Assembly: GCA_016791475.1 (NCBI GenBank)
Contig: JAEUWI010000029.1
Span: 28,478 to 92,477, forward strand
Source of the DNA: Candidatus Hydrogenedentota bacterium
GTDB taxonomy: Bacteria > Hydrogenedentota > Hydrogenedentia > Hydrogenedentales > JAEUWI01
DNA: 64,000 bases
Reading direction: 5' to 3'
Shown in pieces: positions 17,567-24,657 of this stretch; positions within the stretch are counted from its first letter, which is position 1, and every line of letters begins with the position of its first letter. Made by a program: the position numbers and the translations under genes. Under the pieces are notes generated by a model. The model worked only from the letters and a program-made list of their open reading frames with translations, did no database searches and was not told the origin of the DNA.

Positions 17567-18466
17567 GTGGATCTAGGGGAATATAGTTCGACACAGGTGA
17601 TCCGACGCTTTAACGTTTCTCCCGAAAAGGTATTTGATGCCTGGCTTGACAAAAGCCTGTTGGGGAAATGGCAACTCGTGGCGCTATATCCAGATACAGC
17701 ACGATTGGACGTGGACGCACGTGTCGGAGGCGGATATCGATTCAGCGAATGGATCTGGGGAGAGGAATATGTGCAACTGGGAACATACGTTGAGATTGAA
17801 CGACCCAAGCGCTTGATCATTGACGAATCCTTCCCAAAACACGGTGGAAACACGGGGCGCGTGATGGTGGAGATAGCCCCCAGACAGGAAGGCTGTGATC
17901 TAACTGTGACCGTGGGAACACCTTCAAGCGAGGGGAGTCAGTATTCGATTCGGTACGGCTGGGCGATCATGCTGGAGAAACTCGCATCAACCCTGACTTC
18001 CATCGAAGCTGCCGATACAAGTGCGAACCCAGACCCTCGTATCGCCCGCGCCACGCGCCACATTAAGGCTGCCCCTGAACACGTTTTCGATGCCTGGCTC
18101 GATCCCGATCTCCTGGGCCAGTGGATGTTCGGTCCGGATGTGCGGGACGAGGAAATCCTGCACCTCAAGGTGAATCCGAAGGTTGGGGGATCGTTCTCGT
18201 TTCTGGTGCGGCGCGGGGATATGGAAATCGACCACATCGGCGAGTACCTGGAGATTGACCGTCCTCTATGGCTGGTCTTTACCTGGGGCGTGCGTCAGGA
18301 CGAAGGCACGGAGTTCAGCCGCGTGGAGGTTGAGGTGGCGCCGATCGAGGGGGGAAGTGAGCTGAAAATCAGCCAGGTACTGACTCCCAAGTGGGCTGAC
18401 TTCGTTGATCAAGCCCAGGGCGCCTGGCAGCGCATGGCCGATGCGCTGGCGCGGCTGGTGGAGTAG
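17567..18466 (+). CDS. Tandem SRPBCC (AHSA1-like) domain protein
   Basis: A 299-residue protein made of two similar START/AHSA1-like domains, at about 8-145 and 160-298. Both begin with the same pattern: FNVSPEKVFDAWLDKSLLGKW in the first and IKAAPEHVFDAWLDPDLLGQW in the second. They also share VGG-x-(Y/S)-x-F and W-x-(R/K)-x-x-L-type endings, so the gene arose by internal duplication. AHSA1-type folds bind hydrophobic ligands or chaperones. In bacteria they often serve as stress or lipid-binding proteins of unknown ligand. The start is GTG at 17567 with AAGGA eight bases upstream. No signal peptide, so the protein is cytoplasmic. A strong hairpin follows the gene. Confidence 0.85.
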   Translation: MDLGEYSSTQVIRRFNVSPEKVFDAWLDKSLLGKWQLVALYPDTARLDVDARVGGGYRFSEWIWGEEYVQLGTYVEIERPKRLIIDESFPKHGGNTGRVMVEIAPRQEGCDLTVTVGTPSSEGSQYSIRYGWAIMLEKLASTLTSIEAADTSANPDPRIARATRHIKAAPEHVFDAWLDPDLLGQWMFGPDVRDEEILHLKVNPKVGGSFSFLVRRGDMEIDHIGEYLEIDRPLWLVFTWGVRQDEGTEFSRVEVEVAPIEGGSELKISQVLTPKWADFVDQAQGAWQRMADALARLVE

Positions 18467-18498
18467 AACAAGATAGTTTTCGCCGCGAATGAACGCAA

Positions 18499-18529
18499 AG
18501 AGCGCAAAGATATCTAATCTTTGCGCTCT
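18499..18529. terminator. Bidirectional terminator hairpin between convergent genes
   Basis: AGAGCGCAAAGAT (18499-18511) and ATCTTTGCGCTCT (18517-18529) make a perfect 13-base stem with a five-base loop. It lies between the convergent SRPBCC and aldolase/SDR genes. T-runs are modest on both sides. Confidence 0.65.
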
Positions 18530-18558
18530 CTGCATGCTGTTTGGTTAATCTCTTTGTT

Positions 18559-20607
18559 TTACGACAGCATCGTTTGCCCGCCGGTGACGGGCAGGGCCTG
18601 GCCGGTTTCGTATTGCTGCTGGACGAGGTAGACGATGGCGCGCAGAACGTCCGGGCCGGTGCAGCCGCGACGCATGGGGACTTTCGCTTCGTAGAAGTGC
18701 TTCACGTCGTCGATGGTTTTGGCGCCGGGCACTTTACCCGAGTTCAGGTACTGCACGAAGAGGCCCTTCTCCGGGTCGGACCAGAGGGGGCCGTCGAAGA
18801 AGTTGCCGGGGCACACGCTGTTGACCTTGATGCCGTCTTCCACGAGCTCCAGCGCGAAGGATTGGGTCAGGCCGATGCCGCCGAACTTGCTGCCCGCGTA
18901 GGCGCCATTCTTGTTGGATCCTTCGAGGCCGGACTTGGAGTTAATCTGGACGATGTCGCTCAGGTAGCTCGGTTTCGCGCGGTGCTGGCGGGCCATGATG
19001 GGCGCGGCGTTCTGCACGCAGAGGAAATAGCCCTTGTAGTTCACATTGGTGACGAAATCGAAATCGGCTTCGGGGAGCACTTTTACGCTGCCCGCCTTGA
19101 GCACGCCCGCGTTGGCCACGAAGAGATCGAAGCCGCCGTAGTTTCGCACCACCTGATGCAGGGCCTCGGCGATGCTTGCCCCATCGGTGACGTTCATGGC
19201 GAAACCCAGCGCACGGCCCGCGCCAAACTCTTTCGCCACACCCTCCGCAGCCGTCTGCGTTCCAGCGGCATTGATATCCGCCAGGACCACATGGGCGCCT
19301 TCCGCCGCGAGTCCCTTGGCGATCTCCAGGCCGAAGCCCTGCGCCGCACCCGTGACCACGGCGATCTTGCCTTCCACCTGGCCCTTCGCGCGGCCGGCGG
19401 AGGCCACCTTCCGGCGGTAGTTCTCCACTTCCCAGTTTTCGATGAAGTCGCGGTCAACCTTGGTCATGTATTCCACCGCGCTGAACTGGCGTGCACCCGC
19501 CATGATCTTGATATCGTCGATATAGATATCACGCACGGTGGCGGCGTCTTTATACGTGTCTCCCACGGTGAACATCCCGAGACCCTGCACCAGAATAACC
19601 AGTGGCGCGAAGTGGGTCTGCTCGGTGTGCGTGGCGACGGCGTTGCGCAGGTAGGTCGCGGTTTCCGCTTCGCTCGCCGTGGGGTCGCAGGCCACCCAGA
19701 GGGGAAAGGACTTGCAGTACACGATCTGGTCCGGAATCATGGGGCCGCCCGCTGCGGTTTCCTGGCCGTTGACGCCACCGACGAAGGCTTTCACAATCTC
19801 GGAGTCGTCGAAGGTCACGACCTTGAGCGCCGGGCTGTCGGAGAGGAGGCCGCGCAGTGTGGGCCCGATGATGTTGATGAGATTGCGCGCGTGTTCGTCT
19901 TTCAGCATGGAGATTACGCCGAAGGGCACGGGGGAGAGCTCGCCCAGGGCAGTTTCAATCGTCGCGATGACGCGGTCCGTCTTTTCCTTGATCTCTGCCG
20001 GGGTCTCGCCGCTGATGATCAGTCCATGGTTGCCCATGAAGACCGCTTCCGGCTCAGCCTTGCCCGTGCGAGAGGTGTATTCCGCCATGGCGTCGAAAAG
20101 GGCCTTGGAGAGGATGAAGCCGGGCGTCACATAGGGCAGCCAGAGCACGCGATCACCGAACAACTTCGCGGCGATATCCTGTCCGCCCTTGGCGCACGTA
20201 ATCATGTTCACAATGGTGGAGTGGGTGTGGACCACGAAGGTGCCGGGCATGAGATTGTGGAGCACGCACTCGACCGAAGGGCGCTGGCCCAGCTCCGGGT
20301 GGAGGCGGGCCGCCATGACGGCATCCTTGAACTGGGCCTCGCGCGTGTCGATGTCGCTGCTCAGTTCCGACTTGAGGAGCGCATCCAGCGCGTCGCGATC
20401 CATTTCGACGAAGCCCTTCTCGGTGATATCGGCCAGGGAGGAGCCGCTGCCCTTGACCTGTAGGCGGTTGCCGATTTTGACGGAGGTGTTGCCGCCGCCC
20501 GCGATGACAAAGCTCGGGTCGGTGCCGTAGTACCGGGAAAGGGCGACGAGCTGGTCCATGGGCGTCGTGAGTGCGGAAAAATCGGGCCAGGCGAGGGGGG
20601 AGGACAT
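18559..20607 (-). CDS. Bifunctional class II aldolase / short-chain dehydrogenase
   Basis: A 682-residue fusion. Residues 1-380 are a class II (zinc) aldolase: SFVIAGGGNTSVKIG near 32-46, the metal-binding HTHS at 127-130 and GNHGLII near 196. Residues about 425-682 are an SDR: VTGAAQGFG for nucleotide binding, NAG, a catalytic Ser segment (QINSKSG) and YAGSK. This is the YuxG/RhaD-Adh architecture. The aldolase splits rhamnulose-1-phosphate or a similar ketose-1-phosphate to dihydroxyacetone phosphate plus lactaldehyde, and the SDR oxidises the aldehyde. The next gene upstream on this strand is a sugar-alcohol-type dehydrogenase and a DeoR regulator is divergent from that, so this is a sugar catabolism locus. 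Rhamnose or fucose is the best guess, consistent with the rhamnosidase elsewhere in the window. Confidence 0.9.
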   Translation of the reverse strand: MSSPLAWPDFSALTTPMDQLVALSRYYGTDPSFVIAGGGNTSVKIGNRLQVKGSGSSLADITEKGFVEMDRDALDALLKSELSSDIDTREAQFKDAVMAARLHPELGQRPSVECVLHNLMPGTFVVHTHSTIVNMITCAKGGQDIAAKLFGDRVLWLPYVTPGFILSKALFDAMAEYTSRTGKAEPEAVFMGNHGLIISGETPAEIKEKTDRVIATIETALGELSPVPFGVISMLKDEHARNLINIIGPTLRGLLSDSPALKVVTFDDSEIVKAFVGGVNGQETAAGGPMIPDQIVYCKSFPLWVACDPTASEAETATYLRNAVATHTEQTHFAPLVILVQGLGMFTVGDTYKDAATVRDIYIDDIKIMAGARQFSAVEYMTKVDRDFIENWEVENYRRKVASAGRAKGQVEGKIAVVTGAAQGFGLEIAKGLAAEGAHVVLADINAAGTQTAAEGVAKEFGAGRALGFAMNVTDGASIAEALHQVVRNYGGFDLFVANAGVLKAGSVKVLPEADFDFVTNVNYKGYFLCVQNAAPIMARQHRAKPSYLSDIVQINSKSGLEGSNKNGAYAGSKFGGIGLTQSFALELVEDGIKVNSVCPGNFFDGPLWSDPEKGLFVQYLNSGKVPGAKTIDDVKHFYEAKVPMRRGCTGPDVLRAIVYLVQQQYETGQALPVTGGQTMLS

Positions 20608-20660
20608 GGTGTTGGGGGCTCCGAAGAATGGTTAGAATAAGGGGATTGGACATAGCGCGG

Positions 20661-20689
20661 TTTCTAGCCGCAGCGAAGAATTCTATCAA
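20661..20689 (-). promoter_or_regulatory. Possible promoter of the aldolase/SDR gene
   Basis: Minus-strand TTGATA (20689-20684), 17 bases, then TAGAAA (20666-20661), about 53 bases before the start at 20607. The inverted repeat at 20691-20729 sits directly upstream. Confidence 0.4.
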
Positions 20690-20690
20690 G

Positions 20691-20729
20691 CGTGCCACGC
20701 GATCCGGCGTTGCCGGATCGCGTGGCACG
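20691..20729. repeat. 18-base perfect inverted repeat
   Basis: The arms at 20691-20708 and 20712-20729 are exact reverse complements around a three-base loop. The very GC-rich stem lies between the zinc dehydrogenase and aldolase/SDR genes, directly upstream of the putative aldolase promoter. It could be a REP-like element, an attenuating hairpin or an operator. Confidence 0.7.
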
Positions 20730-20748
20730 ACCGAGGATTATTTGAAAC

Positions 20749-20780
20749 GGGGAGCGACTCACTTGCACAGGTCGCTCCCC
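20749..20780 (-). terminator. Hairpin after the zinc dehydrogenase gene
   Basis: GGGGAGCGAC (20749-20758) and GTCGCTCCCC (20771-20780) form a 10-base stem with a 12-base loop, nine bases past the dehydrogenase stop on the minus strand. The following run (GTTTCAAAT) is only mildly T-rich, so termination may be partial. Confidence 0.5.
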
Positions 20781-20789
20781 TGGAAAAAA

Positions 20790-22058
20790 TTACCCAATAA
20801 CCGGCGCATTCGCCATCAGATACGCTTCCGCTTCAAGCGACCAGAGGCCATTGTTGGCCGCGGTGATCTCCGCCAGCTTCGCGTAGAAGGGGTCGTTCTT
20901 GCCGAGTTCCGGCAGGTCCCACAGGGCGAAGAGGGGCAGGTTCTTCGTGGTGTAGATGAGCTTCTTGCCGCCGGGGATCTTCGGCAGGTTTTCGGTCGTC
21001 TCGGCGGAGGCGTTCAGGCCACCGATGTGGGTCACCATCACCGCCGGCTTCAGCTTGCCTTCGCTCATGTACTTCAGCGCGATGCGCATGTCGTTCGTGT
21101 CGCCGCCGCTGTTCGCCGCCACGTGGTGGGCCGCATAGTGCACGTCGTAGAAGTTGATCGTCGCCTTGAACTCCGTGTCCGTCGGACCCGCGAAGAAATT
21201 GAGGCAGCCGTTCACGCCCATGATGGCGCTCGCCTGCTCAATCAATCCGGCCACGGGCGCGAAGACGAACACGTCCGCATAGCCCTTGCCGCCGGTGATG
21301 TCTTTCATGTCCTGCACGGGGTTGCCGCCACCGGTGTTTACATAGTGCAACTCCACGCCGTTCGCCTTGGCATCCGCCACGGTGAAGAGAGACGCCGCCC
21401 GATCCAGGCGGGCCTGATCAATATCCGTCACCACGAGAATCTTCGGCTTGTTCGGGCCGTGAAGCGCATAGTCGATTGCGCCCAGGCCCATGGGGCCCGT
21501 GCCGCCGAGGAGGGCCATGTTGCCGTTGGTGTCGATGCCCATCTGGTGGACGTAGGACCCGTGCTCGAAGTGGTACTGCACATTGAAGCCACCCACGATG
21601 CAGGAAACGGGCTCGGCCAGGGATGCCTGGAAGTAGCCTTCACCGTCATAGGAAAGCAGACAATCCTGCTCCATAACCTCACGGGGGATGATCACGTGGG
21701 TTGCGTGCCCGCCCAGGTAGGGGAAGGAGTAGCCCGGCGCGTCGAATTCGCGGCCGGGAATGTTCAGCGCGGGCTGAAGGCTGTACTTCGCGCCGACCTT
21801 CACCAGGTCCTTGTGCTTAGCACCCACTTCCACAATCTCGCCGCACATCTCGTGGCCCAGGATTATGGGCTTTTCCTTCAGGTTGTTCGGAACGCGCTTG
21901 TGATCCGAGCCCTGCTGCACGATCTTATAGTCCGACATGCAGATGCTGTTCGTCTTGACGGTGGCCAGGATCTCGTCGTCCTTAAGAGCAGGCAAATCAA
22001 ACACTTCCAGCCGAAGATCGTGTTTGTCATAGAGGCGGAGTGCGCGGGTCTGGGTCAT
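20790..22058 (-). CDS. Zinc-binding alcohol dehydrogenase, sorbitol/sorbose-1-phosphate reductase-like
   Basis: A 422-residue medium-chain dehydrogenase. The catalytic zinc site shows Cys in NSICMSDYK near residue 40 and GHEMCGEIVEVG near 68-79. The nucleotide-binding loop is GGTGPMGLGAID near 185-196. The length (about 420, longer than the usual 350) and inserts match the L-sorbose-1-phosphate reductase-like branch (SorE-type). It oxidises or reduces a sugar phosphate or polyol with NAD(P). It is divergent from a DeoR regulator with overlapping promoters and upstream of the aldolase/SDR gene on the same strand. This places it in the same catabolic route. Substrate not determinable from sequence alone. 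Confidence 0.85.
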   Translation of the reverse strand: MTQTRALRLYDKHDLRLEVFDLPALKDDEILATVKTNSICMSDYKIVQQGSDHKRVPNNLKEKPIILGHEMCGEIVEVGAKHKDLVKVGAKYSLQPALNIPGREFDAPGYSFPYLGGHATHVIIPREVMEQDCLLSYDGEGYFQASLAEPVSCIVGGFNVQYHFEHGSYVHQMGIDTNGNMALLGGTGPMGLGAIDYALHGPNKPKILVVTDIDQARLDRAASLFTVADAKANGVELHYVNTGGGNPVQDMKDITGGKGYADVFVFAPVAGLIEQASAIMGVNGCLNFFAGPTDTEFKATINFYDVHYAAHHVAANSGGDTNDMRIALKYMSEGKLKPAVMVTHIGGLNASAETTENLPKIPGGKKLIYTTKNLPLFALWDLPELGKNDPFYAKLAEITAANNGLWSLEAEAYLMANAPVIG

Positions 22059-22109
22059 GATGTGTTAGCTTCCTGTTGTTTTTATGTGAAGGAGTTTGAT
22101 TATTTGTGA

Positions 22110-22137
22110 TTGATTTCTTCCGAAAATATAGTATAAA
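22110..22137 (+). promoter_or_regulatory. Promoter of the DeoR regulator gene
   Basis: TTGATT (22110-22115), 16 bases, then TATAAA (22132-22137), 31 bases before the ATG at 22169. Its -10 region interlocks with that of the divergent dehydrogenase promoter. Confidence 0.55.
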
Positions 22138-22154
22138 CTCTCACTAAGTTTCAA
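22125..22154 (-). promoter_or_regulatory. Promoter of the zinc dehydrogenase gene
   Basis: Minus-strand TTGAAA (22154-22149), 18 bases, then TATATT (22130-22125), about 66 bases before the ATG at 22058. It overlaps the divergent DeoR promoter, so one bound repressor could silence both. Confidence 0.45.
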
Positions 22155-22168
22155 GGACTATCTTTTGT

Positions 22169-22963
22169 ATGCCTACTGCCCAGATTCATAAGACACGGGA
22201 AATCGCTGCGGAGCGCGTGGACAGGCTGCGTGCTATTCTACGCGAAAACGCGATTGTCCGGGTAGATGAACTCTGCGCGACGCTTCAGGTTTCTCCTGCC
22301 ACGGTCCGGCGCGATCTGGAAGAGCTGGAGCGCCTCGGTGAGGCCCGTCGCGTTCATGGCGGCGCGGTTTCGGTGGGGGAGAAGCGCTATGAAGAGCCCT
22401 TCTTCGACGACAAGGCCGCCTTCGCCAAATCGGAGAAGCAGCGGATCGCCCGTAAGGCCCTGGAATTGATTGCGCCCCGCGACACGATCTATCTCGACGG
22501 CGGCAGCACGGCGTTGGAACTCGCGCGACTGCTGCGCGACTACGGCGGCGCGATCACCATCGTGACGAATTCTCTGCGCGCGGCCACCGAACTCGCGGGC
22601 AGCGGACCTCAGTTGATCCTCATTGGCGGCGAGTTGCGCCGCTTGAGCCAGACGATGGTCGGGCCGCTAACGCGCCTGATGTTGGAACCGATGCATATCG
22701 ACAAGGCCTTTATGGGCACCATCGGCCTCTCGCTGAAAGCGGGCCTTACCACGACCGATGCGGGCGAAGCCTACACCAAAGAATTGGTGATGGAGCGGGC
22801 GAGCGAGGTCATTCTTCTCGCCGACAGCAATAAAGTAGGCGTGGTGACCTTCGCCCAGGCGGGCAAGTTGTCTCAGTTAGATGTGCTGGTGACGGATGCG
22901 CCCCTGCCGCGTGATTATGAAGAGTATTGTGAAGCGAATGACGTTCGGGTGATGGTGGCGTAG
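22169..22963 (+). CDS. DeoR/GlpR family transcriptional regulator
   Basis: A 264-residue protein. Residues about 18-72 are the DeoR-type winged helix (RLRAILRENAIVRVDELC, then VSPATVRRDLEELERLG and RRVHGGAV). Residues about 85-250 form the DeoRC sugar-phosphate sensor fold, with DTIYLDGGSTALELAR as the phosphate-binding loop and TTDAGEAYTKELVMERA near the end. Such proteins usually repress sugar catabolic genes until a phosphorylated intermediate binds. It is divergent from the zinc dehydrogenase with overlapping promoters, so it very likely controls that gene and perhaps the aldolase/SDR and itself. A weak AAGGA lies 12 bases ahead of the start. Confidence 0.9.
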   Translation: MPTAQIHKTREIAAERVDRLRAILRENAIVRVDELCATLQVSPATVRRDLEELERLGEARRVHGGAVSVGEKRYEEPFFDDKAAFAKSEKQRIARKALELIAPRDTIYLDGGSTALELARLLRDYGGAITIVTNSLRAATELAGSGPQLILIGGELRRLSQTMVGPLTRLMLEPMHIDKAFMGTIGLSLKAGLTTTDAGEAYTKELVMERASEVILLADSNKVGVVTFAQAGKLSQLDVLVTDAPLPRDYEEYCEANDVRVMVA

Positions 22964-22969
22964 TAAAGC

Positions 22970-23046
22970 GGGAGCGCGGGTTTTCCTACCCGCGTATCGT
23001 GTGCCAAAGGCACACGATGTACACGGACAAGAAAGTCCGTGCTCCC
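22970..23046. repeat. Composite three-hairpin repeat element
   Basis: GGGAGC (22970-22975) and GCTCCC (23041-23046) enclose three hairpins: GCGGGT/ACCCGC (22976-22993), the 10-base stem ATCGTGTGCC-aaa-GGCACACGAT (22996-23018) and ACGGAC/GTCCGT (23023-23040). The architecture parallels 16611-16728. It fills most of the gap between the DeoR and E2 genes. Confidence 0.7.
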
Positions 23047-23092
23047 GGGCGTCGCTTTTGAATGAGTCTAGAACAGGAAGACAGGAAACCCA

Positions 23093-24430
23093 ATGCACGA
23101 AATTAAACTCCCCCAACTGGGACAGAGCGTGGAAGAGGCCGAAATCACGCAGTGGCTGAAGAAGGAAGGCGACACCATCGCATTGGGCGAGCCGATCTTC
23201 ACCATCCAGACCGACAAGGCCGAAATCGAATGTGAATCCACCGCCGCCGGCGTACTTCGCAAGATCATCATCGCCGAGGGGATCGAAGTGCCCGTGCTGA
23301 CCGTGGTCGCGCTGGTGGGCGATGCGAACGAAGCCCTGCCGGATCTCCCCGGTGCCCCGGCAGCCGCCCCTGCGCCTGCGGCCGCGCCAGTTGCCGCGCC
23401 GGCTCCCGTGGCTGCTCCTGCTCCAGTTGCCGCGTCCACGCCGGTGGCCGAAGTGCCCGCGGCCAACGCCGGTGGCGCCATCTCGCCACGCGCGCGCTCC
23501 GCGGCGGATCGCCTCCATATCGATTCCTCTTTCGTCGCCGGTACGGGCCCCGAAGGTCGCATCATCGAAGAAGACGTGCTGGCTTACAGCGAAAAGCGAG
23601 ACGCGGTACGCTCCACCCCAACCGCCCGCAAGATCGCCCGCGAGCATGGCATCGACATCACCACGGTGGCCCCCGGCGGCGCGACGGGCCGAGTGGAAAA
23701 GGACGATGTACTCGCTGCGGCCTCTGCTGCACCCGCAGTCCCGGCGGCCCCAGTGTCCCTGCCCGCGACGACCGGCGAGCGCGTACCCCTTACGCCCATG
23801 CGCAAGATCATTGCCCAGCGCATGGTGGAGAGCAAGTTTGGCGCGCCCCATTTCTACATCACCGTGGAAGTGGACATGAAGGAGGCCGTGGCCTTCCGTG
23901 GCGCTCTGCCGAACTTCAAGCCCTCCTTCAACGACCTCGTCATGCGCGCCACGACCCGGGCCATCCAGGCCTTTCCCGTGGTGAACGCCAAGTGGCTCGG
24001 CGACGCCATTGAAATGCGCAGCACCATCAACCTGGGCTTCGCTGTGGCGCTGCCCGCCGGACTCATTGTGCCGGTAGTGAAGGGGATCGAGACGAAGTCC
24101 CTGCAGGACATCAGCCGCGACTGCAAGGCCCTGGTGGAGAAGGCCAAGACCGGCAAACTCACGCCGGATGATTACCAGGGCAACACCTTCACGGTGTCGA
24201 ACCTCGGTGCTTTCGGTGTGGACCACTTCACGGCCATCATCAACCAGCCCGACAGCGCAATCCTGGCCATCGGCCAGATCAAGGACCGCCCGGTGGTTAT
24301 CGACGGCGGCATCCAGGTGCGCCCGATCATGAAGCTGACCCTGAGCAGCGATCACCGTGTTATCGACGGGGCCGTCGCGGCGCAGTTCATGGGCCACCTG
24401 AAGACCCTGCTGGAGACGGCGGATTTTTGA
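23093..24430 (+). CDS. 2-oxoacid dehydrogenase complex E2 (dihydrolipoyl acyltransferase)
   Basis: A 445-residue protein. A lipoyl domain covers residues 1-78, with the lipoylated Lys42 in QTDKAEIE. An Ala/Pro-rich flexible linker follows (about 84-120). There are two peripheral-subunit-binding-type segments, about 126-160 (ISPRARSAAD) and 173-208 (STPTARKIAREHGID). The catalytic acyltransferase domain covers about 225-445, with the active-site H-x3-D-G at His421/Asp425/Gly426 (DHRVIDGA). It transfers the acyl group from E1 to CoA. The fused E1 gene follows after a 227-base repeat-bearing gap. Family members act on pyruvate, acetoin or branched-chain acids, and sequence alone does not settle which. 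No E3 (lipoamide dehydrogenase) is in the window. Confidence 0.92.
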   Translation: MHEIKLPQLGQSVEEAEITQWLKKEGDTIALGEPIFTIQTDKAEIECESTAAGVLRKIIIAEGIEVPVLTVVALVGDANEALPDLPGAPAAAPAPAAAPVAAPAPVAAPAPVAASTPVAEVPAANAGGAISPRARSAADRLHIDSSFVAGTGPEGRIIEEDVLAYSEKRDAVRSTPTARKIAREHGIDITTVAPGGATGRVEKDDVLAAASAAPAVPAAPVSLPATTGERVPLTPMRKIIAQRMVESKFGAPHFYITVEVDMKEAVAFRGALPNFKPSFNDLVMRATTRAIQAFPVVNAKWLGDAIEMRSTINLGFAVALPAGLIVPVVKGIETKSLQDISRDCKALVEKAKTGKLTPDDYQGNTFTVSNLGAFGVDHFTAIINQPDSAILAIGQIKDRPVVIDGGIQVRPIMKLTLSSDHRVIDGAVAAQFMGHLKTLLETADF

Positions 24431-24473
24431 GAAAGAGTTTAACCGCAAATTAACGCAAATTTGTTGGTTTCTT

Positions 24474-24588
24474 AGCCCCGCAGGGGCGACATAGCGTAGT
24501 CCGCCGCAGGCGGATGAAGCGAGGTACGAGCGGAACCCTGGGGACACAAGTTAAAAAGTTTGTTTGAGCCCTGAAAGGGCGGCACAGA
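24474..24588. repeat. REP-like intergenic repeat cluster
   Basis: The gap between E2 and E1 holds AGCCCCGCAGGGGCGACA (24474-24491), CCGCC-gca-GGCGG (24501-24513) and GAGCCCTGAAAGGGCGGCACAGA (24566-24588). These are short palindromes with a shared GCCC(C/T)..GGGC-g core, typical of REP/BIME elements spread by RAYT transposases; one such transposase remnant lies at 59049. No promoter is obvious here. Confidence 0.65.
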
Positions 24589-24657
24589 GATTTTCATCCG
24601 CGCACCAAACCGCGCGAAAACGATATTGCAACGTTAAACCAAAACAAGGAACCACCC

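Noticed and set aside
18541..20463. A 640-codon plus-strand open frame opposite the aldolase/SDR gene
   Set aside because: Antisense shadow; the minus strand carries full aldolase and SDR motifs, while this frame resembles nothing and lacks a start signal.
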